From Plectosphaerella cucumerina (Eukaryota; Ascomycota; Sordariomycetes; Glomerellales; Plectosphaerellaceae), in the NCBI GenBank assembly GCA_020746995.1, contig JAGPXD010000005.1:2294001-2358000 (forward strand): 64,000 nt of DNA. Reading direction: 5' to 3'. The notes beneath the pieces were generated by a model. That model did no database searches. It saw only the letters and a list, made by a program, of their open reading frames with translations, and was not told the DNA's origin. Every line of letters starts with the position of its first letter. Positions within the stretch are counted from its first letter, which is position 1. Below are positions 33,806-45,080 of this stretch, piece after piece. The position numbers and the translations under genes are program-made.

Positions 33806-35415
33806 ATGGCGTCCGTGAGAGACTTCCCGACCATCAAGGCCGTCCGGTCCTTCGTCATTGGAGGCGTCGGTTCCGGCGGTGACTACCACAATGTTGCTGG
33901 TGGCCACTGGTAAGAATCCCGCCCCTTGTTTCCGAGAAGTCGCGAGACGAGAAGCCTCGGCTTTCTTCCTAGAGAACAGTCGATCACTGCGTGTCTGTTC
34001 TGTGTTTGCTGACGCCAGCTGTGCAGGCTCATCGACTCTCCTATCTCCACCCCCTCCTCCATCTGGGAGAAGTACCGCCACTCGCGGACGAGCTGGGGCA
34101 TCAACGTCCTCGGATCCTTCCTCGTTGAGATTGAGGCCACCGATGGCACTGTCGGTCTCGCCACCGGCTTTGGAGGTATGTTCTAATCCCTTGCTTGCTG
34201 CGTGGGTGGTGCGGGGTAGCCCCCGATTCCCTCTCACTCACCGGACCAGCGCACTCACTCCGAGCGACAATGGCTAACCCTGGTTCCTGAACAGGCCCCC
34301 CTGCCTGCTGGCTCGTCCACCAGCACTTCGAGCGCTTCCTGATCGGTGCCGACCCCCGCAACACCAACCTGCTGTTCGAGCAGATGTACCGCTCGTCCAT
34401 GTACTACGGCCGCAAGGGTCTTCCCACCGCCATCATCTCCGTCATCGACCTCGCCCTGTGGGATCTTCTCGGCAAGCTGAGGAACGAGCCCGTCTACAAG
34501 CTGATCGGCGGCGCCACCAAGGAGCGCCTCAACTTCTACTGCACCGGTCCCGAGCCTACGGCTGCCAAGTCTATGGGCTTCTGGGGCGCCAAGGTCGCCC
34601 TGCCCTACTCGCCCGCCGAGGGTCACGTCGGTCTCAAGAAGAACGTCGAGTACCTCCGCAAGCACCGCGAGGACATCGGCCCCGACTTCCCCCTCATGGT
34701 CGACTGCTACATGAGTCTCAACGTCTCGTACATCATCGAGCTCGCCGAGGCCTGCAAGGACCTCAACATTAACTGGTGGGAGGAGACTCTGTCGCCCGAT
34801 GACACCGACGGCTTCGAGCAGATCAAGCGCGCCCACCCCACCATCAAGTTCACCACTGGTGAGCACGAGTACTCTCGCTACGGCTTCCGCAAGCTCATTG
34901 AGGGCCGCAACCTCGACATCATCCAGCCCGACGTCATGTGGCTGGGCGGTCTGACCGAGCTCCTCAAGGTGTCCGCCATGGCCGCCGCCTACGATATCCC
35001 CGTCGTCCCCCACGCCAGCGGTCCTTACAGCTACCACTTCGTCATCTCGCAGCCCAACTGCCCCTTCCAGGAGTACCTGGCCAACTCTCCCGACGGCAAG
35101 AGCGTCCTGCCCGTCTTCGGCGACCTCTTCCTCGACGAGCCCATCCCCACCCAGGGCTTCCTGACCGCCGCCGACCTCGACAAGCCCGGCTTCGGTCTGA
35201 CCCTGAACCCCGCCGTCCGCTCCAAGCTGATCCCCGGCCACCTTCTGCTGGCCCTGCCCAGCCCGGAAAAGCCCCTGTCCGTTGAGGCCCCCAAGGCTGA
35301 GACTGAGGCTGCCAAGCCCGAGACTAACGGCGTCAACGGTAACGGTGTCGTGCACGACCTGGCCGCCAAGGTGCAGGAGCTCACGACCGGCTCTGCCGAG
35401 CCCACGGCGAACTAA
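33806..35415 (+). CDS. LRA3: L-rhamnonate dehydratase
   Basis: Enolase-superfamily enzyme that dehydrates L-rhamnonate to 2-keto-3-deoxy-L-rhamnonate, step 3 of the fungal non-phosphorylated L-rhamnose pathway. Exons 33806-33909, 34027-34175 and 34295-35415 give 457 residues. The sequence follows bacterial RhmD closely: GGDYHNVAGGHWLIDSPIST, SRTSWGINVLGSFLVEIEA, YYGRKGLPTAIISVIDLALW. Metal ligands are in DCYMSLN, WWEETLSPDD and TTGEHE, and the C-terminal catalytic His in PHASGPYSYHF. A Glu/Lys/Ala-rich tail of about 50 residues goes beyond the bacterial enzyme. There is no targeting signal, so it is probably cytosolic. Together with the downstream rhamnose dehydrogenase on the same strand it forms a partial pathway cluster. 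Expression is expected to be rhamnose-induced, but no site is proven here. Confidence 0.92.
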
Positions 35416-36542
35416 GAGAGTTCTGTCGAACATGCATGACGAGCGGAGGTGACGATACGAAATGACACGATGCGTGGACGACGGACGAAGGACGACGGGA
35501 CGACCGCAGAGTCGGGGGCCCTTGACTTGAGCTTTGTTCCATGTTAGAATCATACCCGCCAGGCGCAAGGAGGCGAGAGGTTTTCATAGCACACCACAGT
35601 ATGACAGGCGTCTTTGAATTGAAGCATTAGAATTAGAACAGATCGCACTGCTGAGGTGATCATTCGAGTCCATCTCTGTACATTGCTGCCATGTCAATAA
35701 TTGCGCTGCCTGGACTTTCGCAGAATGGCCATTTAATGAGCGGGGTACCTGTAGATGACATCCCTCATGAAGCCAGGGCGCGCTGCGCCGATTGACCCTT
35801 TCCCCAGCACATCGCGCTTAATCCCTGTCTGCACATTCTGCAACAGACCTCGTGTCAGAAAAGTCGCATGCGAATCGGTCCAGTCGCGCGCCTCAGATCA
35901 TCTGCATTTTTGTGTGACGTGGACGCACGACACTGGAGCGAGTCCGGCCTTCGGTCGTCGCTGCAACGCAGCCCGAGGCGCGGGGCAGCGCGGGGCAGAA
36001 CTCCGATCCAGTCCCTCGGTGGGGTCTCGGCATCTCAACTGGCCCGGCGTCCCCAAATCTGCGGCCGAGTACGAAAAATGGCTTCCCCCCTTTTGATGGA
36101 CCGCGAGAGGGGAATGCTTCGCGTCGGCCTGTGTTTTTCTGGTTCGTTCTCTGGGTCTCTTCCGTGTCTTGAAGACAGCAGGGCATGATGATGGTGTTGC
36201 TGGATCTGTAGTGTGGTTGGAGATGTGGGCTTCGGGCACCAGGAGCGGAGAGGGGGATCTGTGCTGGGCGGACCAGTGCTAACAGTAGGAACGGTGCCTG
36301 GCTGGGCCCCTCCGCGGGGGAGGGGTTTCGGTGCGATGATGAGTGTCGTCCGCCGCTAAGCACCACCACCACCACCCCCTACAAATAGGTGAAGCACCGC
36401 CGTCGCACGACGGCCGACGACCGTCTCGTGAACGTTTGCCGCTTGAAAGAACTTGAACGACATTCGCAGGTGACGAGAACCCCACGTATACTCAACCTAC
36501 CGACCGACACATCACAGAAATCCCTCCCCCTCCCCGAAAACT
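35416..36542. other. Spacer between LRA3 and LRA1
   Basis: 1.1 kb containing the LRA3 terminator region and LRA1 promoter. A (CCA)n run lies at about 36361-36378, followed by a TATA-like ACAAATA near 36382. No other gene is visible. Confidence 0.45.
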
Positions 36543-37337
36543 ATGGCGCCCTCCAACATGCTCACCGGCAAGACAGCCATCATCACGGGCGGCAGCACCG
36601 GCATCGGCAGGGCCATCGCCCTCGAGTACCTGCGCCAGGGCGCCAACGTCGTCATCAACCACCTCGGCCTCGAGAAGGACCAGCCTCACCTCGACTCGCT
36701 CATCGCCGAAGCCGAGTCCGCCCCCGGCAGGCTCGCCCACCAGGCCGGCGACATCCGCGAGCCCGCCACGTCGGCGGCCCTCGTCGAGCTGGCCGTCAAG
36801 CACTCGGGCACCGGCCGCCTCGACATCTGCGTCTCCAACGCCGGCATCTGCACCTTTGCCGAGTTCCTCGACCTCAGCCCCGACCTCTTCACCAAGACGG
36901 TCCGGACCAACCTCGACGGCGCCTTCTACGTCGTCCAGGCCGCCGCCCGCCAGATGGCCGCCCAGAGCCCCCCCGGCGGCAGCATCATTGGCGTCAGCTC
37001 CATCTCGGCCCTCGTCGGCGGCGGCCTCCAGACCCACTACACCCCGACAAAGGCCGGCGTGCTCTCCCTGATGCAGAGCACCGCCGTCGCTCTCGGCAAG
37101 TACGGCATCCGCTGCAACGCCCTGCTGCCGGGCACCATCAAGACTCAGCTGAATGAGGAGGACCTCGACGACGATGCCAAGCGTGCGTACATGGAGGGCC
37201 GCATCCCCCTAGGACGGACGGGCGTGCCTCATGACCTGGCTGGCCCGGCGGTCTTCCTGGCCTGCGAGGAGCTGAGCGGCTACGTGACGGGCGCGCAGCT
37301 GCTGGTCGACGGTGGTCTGTTTGTGAACCTGCAATAA
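36543..37337 (+). CDS. LRA1: L-rhamnose 1-dehydrogenase (SDR family)
   Basis: Short-chain dehydrogenase that oxidises L-rhamnose to L-rhamnono-1,4-lactone, the first step of the pathway whose third enzyme is encoded just upstream. Single exon, 264 residues, close to yeast RHA1 (about 258). The cofactor motif is TGGSTGIGRAIA near residue 15. SNAGIC stands at the NNAG position. The catalytic triad is visible in GVSSISALVGGG and HYTPTKAGVLSLMQS (Ser, YxxxK). The C-terminal ALLPGTIKT, GRIPLGR and the closing LLVDGGLFVNLQ match the rhamnose dehydrogenase subgroup rather than generic 3-oxoacyl-ACP reductases. No signal peptide or peroxisomal tripeptide is present. Start chosen at the first ATG, whose CTATGG context is acceptable. 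Confidence 0.9.
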   Translation: MAPSNMLTGKTAIITGGSTGIGRAIALEYLRQGANVVINHLGLEKDQPHLDSLIAEAESAPGRLAHQAGDIREPATSAALVELAVKHSGTGRLDICVSNAGICTFAEFLDLSPDLFTKTVRTNLDGAFYVVQAAARQMAAQSPPGGSIIGVSSISALVGGGLQTHYTPTKAGVLSLMQSTAVALGKYGIRCNALLPGTIKTQLNEEDLDDDAKRAYMEGRIPLGRTGVPHDLAGPAVFLACEELSGYVTGAQLLVDGGLFVNLQ

Positions 37338-40300
37338 AGGGTGCTGCTATTTTGAGCAGATGAGAGCTGCGGGAGGCCTCCTGGACGGTTGTTCCGGACA
37401 GGATGAGGGGTATACATGGTGCAACAAGGGCTTTTGGAGGATGTCGGCACGTCGACTCTGGTTGCCCGTTGAGGCAAGCCGATGGAGCTGGAACTCGGAG
37501 TGACAGCCGTCTCCGTGGGAGGTTGCATTGTGGGGAAAACCAGATGGGGGCGTGCGAGAAGGAGTTCGCGCCGTGTCCTAACCAGGCTGGCTGAAAAAGT
37601 CTCGAGGTTTGGCGGCAAGGCCGGTTGGCTGGACAGCAACTCCGCGTTGCATAGACAGCGGCGCTCCCTGGGCCCAGAGAAGGAGAAAAGGGGGGTTGTG
37701 CTTTGCGGAGAAGCCCAGATCGCGATTCAAACTCTGGGGAGGAGGGTCGGTGGCGCATCGTGGTCCAGCAAGACTGACTCTGAGGGTCCTGTGGGTTGGC
37801 CGGGGGAGGCGTACCTGACTCTCCACTCCCATCAGACGAGGAGAGACCACGATAGCCCAACGGCTGGGTCTGCGTACAAAGGTTCGGGGGCTCTCTGACT
37901 CTCTCTCCAACGACGACATGGGGTCTATGTAAGCCCTCGGACCCAGTATCGTCGCACTCAGGCCTAACAGCTGCGGCGTCCAGCATGATGTATCATGAGA
38001 TATAATATCAGATTTCACCGTTCTCTCGCGGGGTAGTAGTGTTCAGCCAGATATCGGGTGCCCCTCATCAGGTCCTGCTTGGCAGCACTTCCGCCCTTTC
38101 AAGACATGTCGGTGATTGCCTCCACAACAGCAGCAGCGCGCTTGTCATGATCCTGTGACATGGCGCGGTCTCTCCTTGTAGTCTCCGCGTCCCAATCAGT
38201 GGCCCACTGGCGGAAGGATATGCCTCGGATCATACTTGACCGTATAGAGACCTGTCGGGTAAGGGACAAGGTAGTTGTGTCATGGCGTCGGCGACGAGGC
38301 AATCGGGAGACCAACGAGGCTCCGATGATACGTTCTTCTGGAGAGGAACTCGAGGCAGTGCACATGCGGCATGCACCTTGCACACTAGCCGGCGAGTTCT
38401 CCCGACAGAGGGGTGCTCATAGCAAGTGAGATGGAAAATCACCGCAAGTGGGTTTGCCGCCGTATCCTTGGAGGTGTTTTGAGGACCTGAATAATGCCAA
38501 CCGCCATACGTGGTTGGCGTGGGGACGTGATTGGCAGCATGGTTCCCTGACGACCCCTGACTATCAGATACACCCCCATATTAACGGGCTTGCCTGCAGT
38601 GTAAGTAGTGCCCACGCGAGTAGTGCAAGGCATCCGTCCAACCACGCGGGGTTCCTGTTGATGGAGCCCGGATGACGATCAATGCTCTTGGTCGTACGAC
38701 CATTGGACAGAGAGAGGGGGAGTAGGAAGATGCCCGAGGTAGAGAAACTCGCGCTCGGATTGGAGCCCAGGTATATCGAGCGGTGTAAGTTCAGGCAAGG
38801 AGGCTTCAGATATCAGGCTCCCGCGTATAGAAAATGGCGGCATGACTCGGCCATGCGTGGCGAGCAGCAGCGATCAGTGCCGTCCTCGTTGATTTTTCTC
38901 GAAGGTCTTTGACATGAAGCGCTATTCATGATTCGACACGCGAGTAAGTACTAAGCAGATGAGGGGAGAGGAGGGAGTACAAGGAGTCTCGGCGGGTACG
39001 AACAGAAAGTACCGCACCTTCCGCAAGGGCTGCAGGAGATAGGGGGCATTTCTGGGTAACTGGCCGCCGAGCGTGTTAGTGCGTGATATTTGGCCGGGAA
39101 CCTGGCGGCTGTAGCGGGGGATGGGAGGTCGGCGGCGGCGGTGAGTGGCCCGAAGGATGCCGGCGCCGGCCGGTCAAGAGCGGGCTCCCGGGCTTGACGC
39201 GGTGAGGATCCGTGTGTGGTGGTCACCGTTGCAGGGTATCACCAGGGCTGTGAGTTGATCGGGTTAGCAGATTTGCTGTTTTTGCTCGGATCAGCTTGGG
39301 TCAAGTTTGAACACCAACTTCAGGCCCTCGTGCCAAAAGCAGCAAGACTTTGGGGAACGCATTCAAGTCAGATATGGCCTAGTGCAACTCCATCTCAGGG
39401 TCCTCGGTGACGTGAGGCTGTTCGTCGGCGTGGTCGTCGTCCCAAGTGGCCAGGGTGGTGGTTGGTTGCCTGGTTGCACGCCGGCCGGCCGAAGGATTGT
39501 CTTGGTTGGCTGCAGATGAGACAATGGCCCGGGGCTTGTGGATAAGAAGTTCTGGAAGGACAGATGCGAAACAAGCCGCGATCCCATCGGGGCTCGTACG
39601 ACTGACGTCAGTGTGGGTTCCTGACTCCGCCGAGAGTGGAGACAACGGGACGACCGAGCATGTGCAGGTACAGCAGCCGGTCCGACTGCTGTGCTCTGCT
39701 CTGCGACAAACATGTCCGCTGTTCGTACCTTGGAGTTCGGCGATCGAGAGTATGATGTGAAGTGAAAGAGTACGATGTCCGGAGTAGTTGCAGAACATGG
39801 CTCGGGCCGTCCGTATTCTGTCTGCATTTCTCCTATCCCCGACGATCTGTAGCATCTCACTGGCAAGATATTGAAGTCGAGGTACTTGGCCGAGGTTTCC
39901 TGCATCTTCCCGTCATTTGAGCCTCGACATTGATTGCGTGCCACACCAGCCCGCCGCCGCAACGACAAGCTCGTGGCAGGGGCTGAGGGGACAGATAAGG
40001 GGTCGTCTTGGCAGCAGGGCCTCGGGAGCACTGGGCGCCAGTCATTGTGCGTCAAGGATGTCCTCACCGAGCATCGGGCGAATGCAGCGAATCCAAGGAG
40101 GGGGCTGGCACCTTGTTGTTGATGCCATCAAACCCCTCCTCCTTGCCCTTGCCCTTGTCCTCCCTGCTTCCCGAGGATATCTCTCGGCTATCAGCAGGCT
40201 GCCGTGGGAAGTCTGACAAGGGGAAGGGGGCGGCGGCGGCATATTCCCCTCGTCCAACCAAGACTGCGTCTTATTTCACATGCTACCCGCCATGCCACCG

Positions 40301-42361
40301 CCAAGTAAGTGTGCCGCTGTGGGCGCGGCCGTAGGAGGAAGAGTCGGTGCCTATCACCGGGAGGTTTCCAGGAACCCCAAAGGTCGAACCCTGCGCTGTC
40401 CTGCGCCGGGACGCCGATCAGTCGGGGATTTTGATTGAGTCGAGATATCCGCGCAGTTTCTCGCAGGGCAGATGCTGTTGCACCGAGGAGGTATGAAACA
40501 AACCGGCCCGGTACTTTCATGTTGTCGTACTGTATCAGCGACGGCAGTTCTGGAGGTTCCTGGACGTTCCAGACACCGTCAGAAAAGCCCGAGAAGCAGA
40601 GGCAAAAATCGGACTTTCCGTCGACCAGTCGTGATGCCCGTTGATGCCATCTCGACGACGTAAGTTTCTCGACGTTCTGCTTGTCAGGGTGCCATGACGT
40701 TGGTGATCGAGTCGACAAGGTGAACAGGCGTTACCTTCTTGGGCATGGCGCTGAAAACTCGCCCGCCGAGCTTGGGGCCATCAAACCAAATTCGGATTAG
40801 TCCGGGCCCCCTTCGAGGGAATTTCCATCGGCCACTGTCGTAATCTCTCGCCGTTTCTCCCTGATGCAATGAGCAATCGAGCATCATCAGGCAGAACCAG
40901 AAGAACATCTCTGCAACTTCCCGGCCGCCCAGCGCTGAGGAACCCACCTCCCACTATTGGCGAAACGGGGCGCGATGCCGCCGTCGACGCATTTCTGTGG
41001 GGGTTTCCAGGGTGCTCGCAGCCTCTTCCATGGGTCCAAACCGACTCCCCCGAGGATGATTCGCCTCCCAGCCCGGACCACCTCCACCCCTCATCATGCC
41101 GGCGTGGCTTGGCTCGGCATCGGAGCGGGTTCATCTCCTTGGAGATGCTCCCCGTTGTCCCCCCTCCCTCTCGCCCGGCGCCGTCCTTGGCCGCCAGCCC
41201 GCCCTGTCCGCCGCCTCCCATGCCCGAAAAGACCGAAACTGACGTTCGGGTGCTGCGACTGCCGCCGGGACCCCTAACTGAAAGGCTGCCGACGTAGTGC
41301 AGCACTGCAGTGTGCATGCTACACGCCAGCCCCAAACGAGAAACCCGGTCGGCTGTCTGCTGCACCCGGCTGTGAGCCTCCTCCAGCTTGAAGTCCGTGA
41401 CGGGATGGACGGCATGCCTCCTACCTCAGCCAAGGCTACACCGCACTGCTTTCGGGAGAGGGCAAGCAAGGCATGTAAAGGAAGTCAAGAAACGTCCACA
41501 GCTTGCTCGCCCCGTCTTGCCGAGTTGCTTGTTGTACTGGCCAGAGAGGTACGTACCCAGACAGGCCCTGAATCTCTTGTTGCGGGCGAGTTTTCAGGCC
41601 GAACGCCCGTCTTTCCTCCAGCGCGTCAGACTTTTTTCGGGTCCGTGTGGAGCACAAACACTGGAGACCCGATGGAGACACCACACTCCACGGTTCACTT
41701 TCTTGTCACTCTCACTGTCCCTCGGCCACACTGCTTAACTGCGAAAGCAAAGGGACCCACGAGTTTTGCCTCCACGTATCCACGGGCCCCTTTCTGCCTC
41801 TGCATGAGTCGCGATCTCCTACCTACACACCCTCGGTGACGCCAGAGGGTCCCGGTATGGAGTCAGGCACGCCCTCGCACCCAGGCGTGTATCTTTTTTG
41901 TTGTCGCGGGCGGCCTTGGCCCTGTTGCTTGGCTCCATCTCCAGATGTTCCTGTGGGAATAGGAGAAGACACCGACCGCATTTGCCTCATTTTTATGGAG
42001 ACGCCCAAGCGAGGGGGATGGATGGACGTCAGTGTCAGTGTCGGTGCTCCTCGAGGGTCCAAGGAGGGGAGGCCAACAACGGATGGACAATCCGACCTCC
42101 CTCCATCCTGCCTCGATGTTGGGAATATATAAGACCCCCGTGGGCCCCTCGACATCTGCTCGATTCCCTTTCAATACCAGATTCACATTCAGATTCACAG
42201 ATATCCTGAAGCCTCTCTTATCAGCTCTTCTGATCAGCTTCAACTTGTTCCATCCTCCTCACATCTACCTTCTCTGATACCACAACGCGAACATCGTCGC
42301 CGTGTTCATCGACCTACCCATCCTCAACCACCCTACCACACACGGCCCCCCTATCGCAAAT
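37338..42361. other. 5.0-kb stretch without a convincing gene
   Basis: Between LRA1 and the HAD hydrolase, both on the plus strand. Open frames on both strands are short or compositionally odd and lack spliceable conserved blocks. It is not AT-rich and shows no terminal repeats or transposase fragments. LRA2 and LRA4 are not here. A clear TATATAAG stands at 42126-42133 near the right end. Confidence 0.5.
42126..42133 (+). promoter_or_regulatory. TATA box of the HAD hydrolase gene
   Basis: TATATAAG about 230 nt before the ATG at 42362, followed by a CT- and CA-rich leader. It is the clearest TATA element in the window. Confidence 0.65.
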
Positions 42362-43775
42362 ATGGCGACTCTCACTGCCCCCCGCGAGCGCCACTCGCAC
42401 CGCGCCTCCTCAACCGGAAGCTTCATCCACGAGATCACCGCAGCCCGCCAGGAGCTCGATGCCATGACCATGAACAGCTCCCCGGAGCCATCTCTCCCCG
42501 CCTCCGCAGACTCCTCCGTCGAGGGCTCCCCCGCAAGCGCCCTCGCCCCTTACACACCTACCAACGACACCCCTGTCGCTGATGGCTTCGCCTTCGCTTT
42601 CGATATCGATGGTGTCCTCATCCGCGGTGGCCGCGCCATCCCCGAGGCCGTCGAGGCTATGAAGTACCTGAACGGCGAGAACGAGTTCGGCCTCACAATG
42701 TAAGTAGCCTTGCGAGTGTCCTCTCTACACCCCTCCCGCAACAAAATGCTGACCTATCTTCCGCAGTCCCTACATCTTCCTCACCAACGGTGGAGGCAAG
42801 ACCGAGGAAGAGCGTTGCAAGGACCTCTCCGGCCAGATGGAGACCGAGATCTCCCCCGCACAATTCATCTGCGGCCACACCCCGATGCGGGAGATGGCCG
42901 AGCGCTACAACACTGTCCTCGTCGTCGGCGGCGAGGGCGAGAAGTGCCGCCAGGTCGCCGAGGGCTACGGCTTCAAGGATGTTATCACACCCGGCGACAT
43001 CATCAAGGCCAATAGCGCCACGACTCCCTTCCGCAAGCTGACGGACACCGAGTTCACCAACTCCCGCGAGCGTGACTTCTCCGGCTGCGTCATCGAGGCC
43101 GTCTTCGTCTTCGCCGACTCCCGCGACTGGGCCGGCGACATCCAGATTATGCTCGACATCGCTATGTCCAAGGGCGGCCGCCTCGGCACCCTGAGCGAGA
43201 CCATGGACGAGGGTCCCCCCATCTACTTCTCCCACAACGACGTCGTCTGGTCCGCCGCCCACGACAACGTCCGTCTCGGCATGGGCGCCCTCCGCCGCAT
43301 GCTCGAGGTCATCTTCCGCGACGTCACCAAGAAGAAGGGCAAGCTCCACACCCATGCCTTCGGCAAGCCCCAGGTCAGCACCTTTGAGTTTGCCACGCGC
43401 CTGCTCCAGCAGTGGCGCAGGCACCAGCACGGCCTCAACGCGCCCCCGGAGACCGTCTACTTCGTCGGCGACACGCCCGAGAGCGACATCCGCGGCACGA
43501 ACCTGTACAACGAGCATGCCGACAACGACTGGCACAGCATCCTGGTCAAGACCGGTGTCTACCAGGACGGCACCGAGCCTGCCTTCAAGCCTCGCGTCAC
43601 CGTCGACACGGTGCTTGATGCTGTCAAGTACGGCGTCCAGCGCGAGATGCGGAAGCGTACTGTCAACGCGCTCCGCAAGAACATCATTGGCGAGCACAAC
43701 CTGCATGAGCTTACGAGCAAGGACACTGCTGTCCTTACTCCGCTCGAGGAGCGCACCCAGCCCATCTTTGGTTGA
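42362..43775 (+). CDS. HAD-superfamily hydrolase, CECR5/HDHD5 type
   Basis: Haloacid-dehalogenase-like protein of the class IIA group to which human CECR5/HDHD5 belongs; probably a phosphatase, often mitochondrial, with unknown physiological substrate. Exons 42362-42699 and 42767-43775 give 448 residues. HAD motif I is FDIDGVLIRGG near residue 80, motif II is FLTNGGGKTEEE, and motif IV is GDTPESDIRGTN near 365. The cap domain between them includes GHTPMREMAERYNTVLVVGG. The first 70 residues are Ser/Thr/Pro/Arg-rich and poorly structured, possibly a presequence, although acidic residues from about residue 31 make that unsure. The intron interrupts the LTIPYIFLTN segment with a perfect frame join. 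The strong upstream TATA box suggests regulated or high expression. Confidence 0.88.
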
Positions 43776-43997
43776 ACAGGTTGCGCAGCAGAATCGGCAT
43801 TTGGTCGGAGTTTCATCATTCTGTTTTCCTTTGTTGCATGGGTCGGGCATTTGATACCATCTGGCGTACTGAGCTTAACGATATGACGAACAAATGGAGG
43901 TTTTTGGGAACCTATCAGACTGGGTACTACGATAGAAGTAGATTTTCTACCAAGCTTTATTACCCTCATACCTCTTGTCCACAACGTGAATCACTCG

Positions 43998-45036
43998 TCA
44001 GCTGCCTTCGATGAATGTAAACTCGCCCCATTGACATGTCGCCTTCCACGGAGCTTTCTCGACGATGTCCTGTCTCTTCTCCCGATCCACGATTGCCTCA
44101 GCGGCACTGACCCCGACAGAATAGCCAGGCACATCCTCACGATCAACACGCAACCAGCCTTTCCAACCTGCTGTCACATCTGCTGATGGGCCTCGGAAAC
44201 TCCGGCCAGAGGCAGGCACCGACGCGGCTGGCGGGGGAGCAATTACCGGGCCGCCGATGACAATGGTCCCCCACCACTCCCTTGCCCTGCTCCCATGGTC
44301 GCCGTACAGCATCCAATCCTCGGAACGAACGACAAGCTCTCGGAGCCGCTCGGAAGTGCACCGCGCCGGTTGAAAGACATGAACGTGGTCAAAGTCATCT
44401 TCGGCATCGGTGTCCTGTTCGGGATGCGAAAGCGCAACCAGCCTCGTTGGATCAAGTTGGTTTTCGGCATCGATGACGACGACGGCTTTCTGGAATGGGC
44501 GACTGACAAGCGTCGAGATCAGCTTGTACACCAGAGGCATGTATCGCCCGGTGAGCTGCAGCGGCAGCCCGTGGGTATTTCGAAAGTTCTTGGCCACCAG
44601 GGACTCCAGCTCAGGGATGGGATATGATTTTGGTCGCCTGGGTGGTGGTGCTGTTGGAGCTGCCGTCGCGGTCGTGGTGGTCGCCGGCGCAGGCTCCGCG
44701 ACCTCCAGACGGAGAGCTTGCAGGAACTATCGAATAATGATAGTCAGAAAACATGAGTGCACAGGTTTGTTTCAAAAACCAGGCCCCGGGAGAGTGTTGT
44801 GACGACAAGCATCCTGTCGCTGGTAGACCAAATCGCGAGGTGCAAGCTTGGGCGGAGCCAGAAAATGCTCCCTCCTTCACCACCACACGACGCGATTGAA
44901 GCCTTCATCTTCCCCGGAGCACCGGGAACATCAATCTGGAAGCTACTGCCGCCAAACAACTCACCTCCTCAAGAGTCGACTCCTCGATTTCGCTCAGCAT
45001 CCTCGCGCCCACGCGCGCCTCTGCAGACACCTCCAT
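43998..45036 (-). CDS. Conserved-looking fungal protein of unknown function, 309 aa
   Basis: Three exons are proposed: 45036-44965, 44908-44780 and 44726-43998, with introns of 56 and 53 nt that keep the frame. The first donor is GTGAGT. The second, GTTTTT, is weak but gives a continuous SRGLFLQALRLEV block and is followed by a CTGAC branch site. The large last exon (from TTCCTGCAAG) is the best supported part. It contains a Pro-rich linker, a helix ELESLVAKNFRNTHGLPLQL, a hydrophobic strand AVVVIDAENQLDPTRLV, DHVHVFQPARC, and WMLYGDHGSRAREWWGTIVIGG. The alternation of strands and helices with a strand ending in Asp resembles a RecA-like core, but no P-loop is present. I do not recognise the family. 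The start lies 44 bp from the divergent twin-CX9C gene. Confidence 0.6.
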
Positions 45037-45080
45037 CGATCGAGGGTGAGCCGGGTGTGGTCCGAGTCGGCGCCGAGGAA

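Noticed and set aside
34255..35568. 437-aa open frame antisense to L-rhamnonate dehydratase
   Set aside because: Low-complexity mirror translation caused by codon bias of the real gene.
42693..43850. 385-aa open frame antisense to the HAD hydrolase
   Set aside because: Same artefact: Val/Asp/Gly/Leu-rich shadow of conserved plus-strand sequence.
44865..45080. Longer N-terminus for the twin-CX9C protein
   Set aside because: Would overlap coding exons of the divergent gene and gives a Pro/Ser-rich extension unlike small twin-CX9C proteins; not fully excluded.
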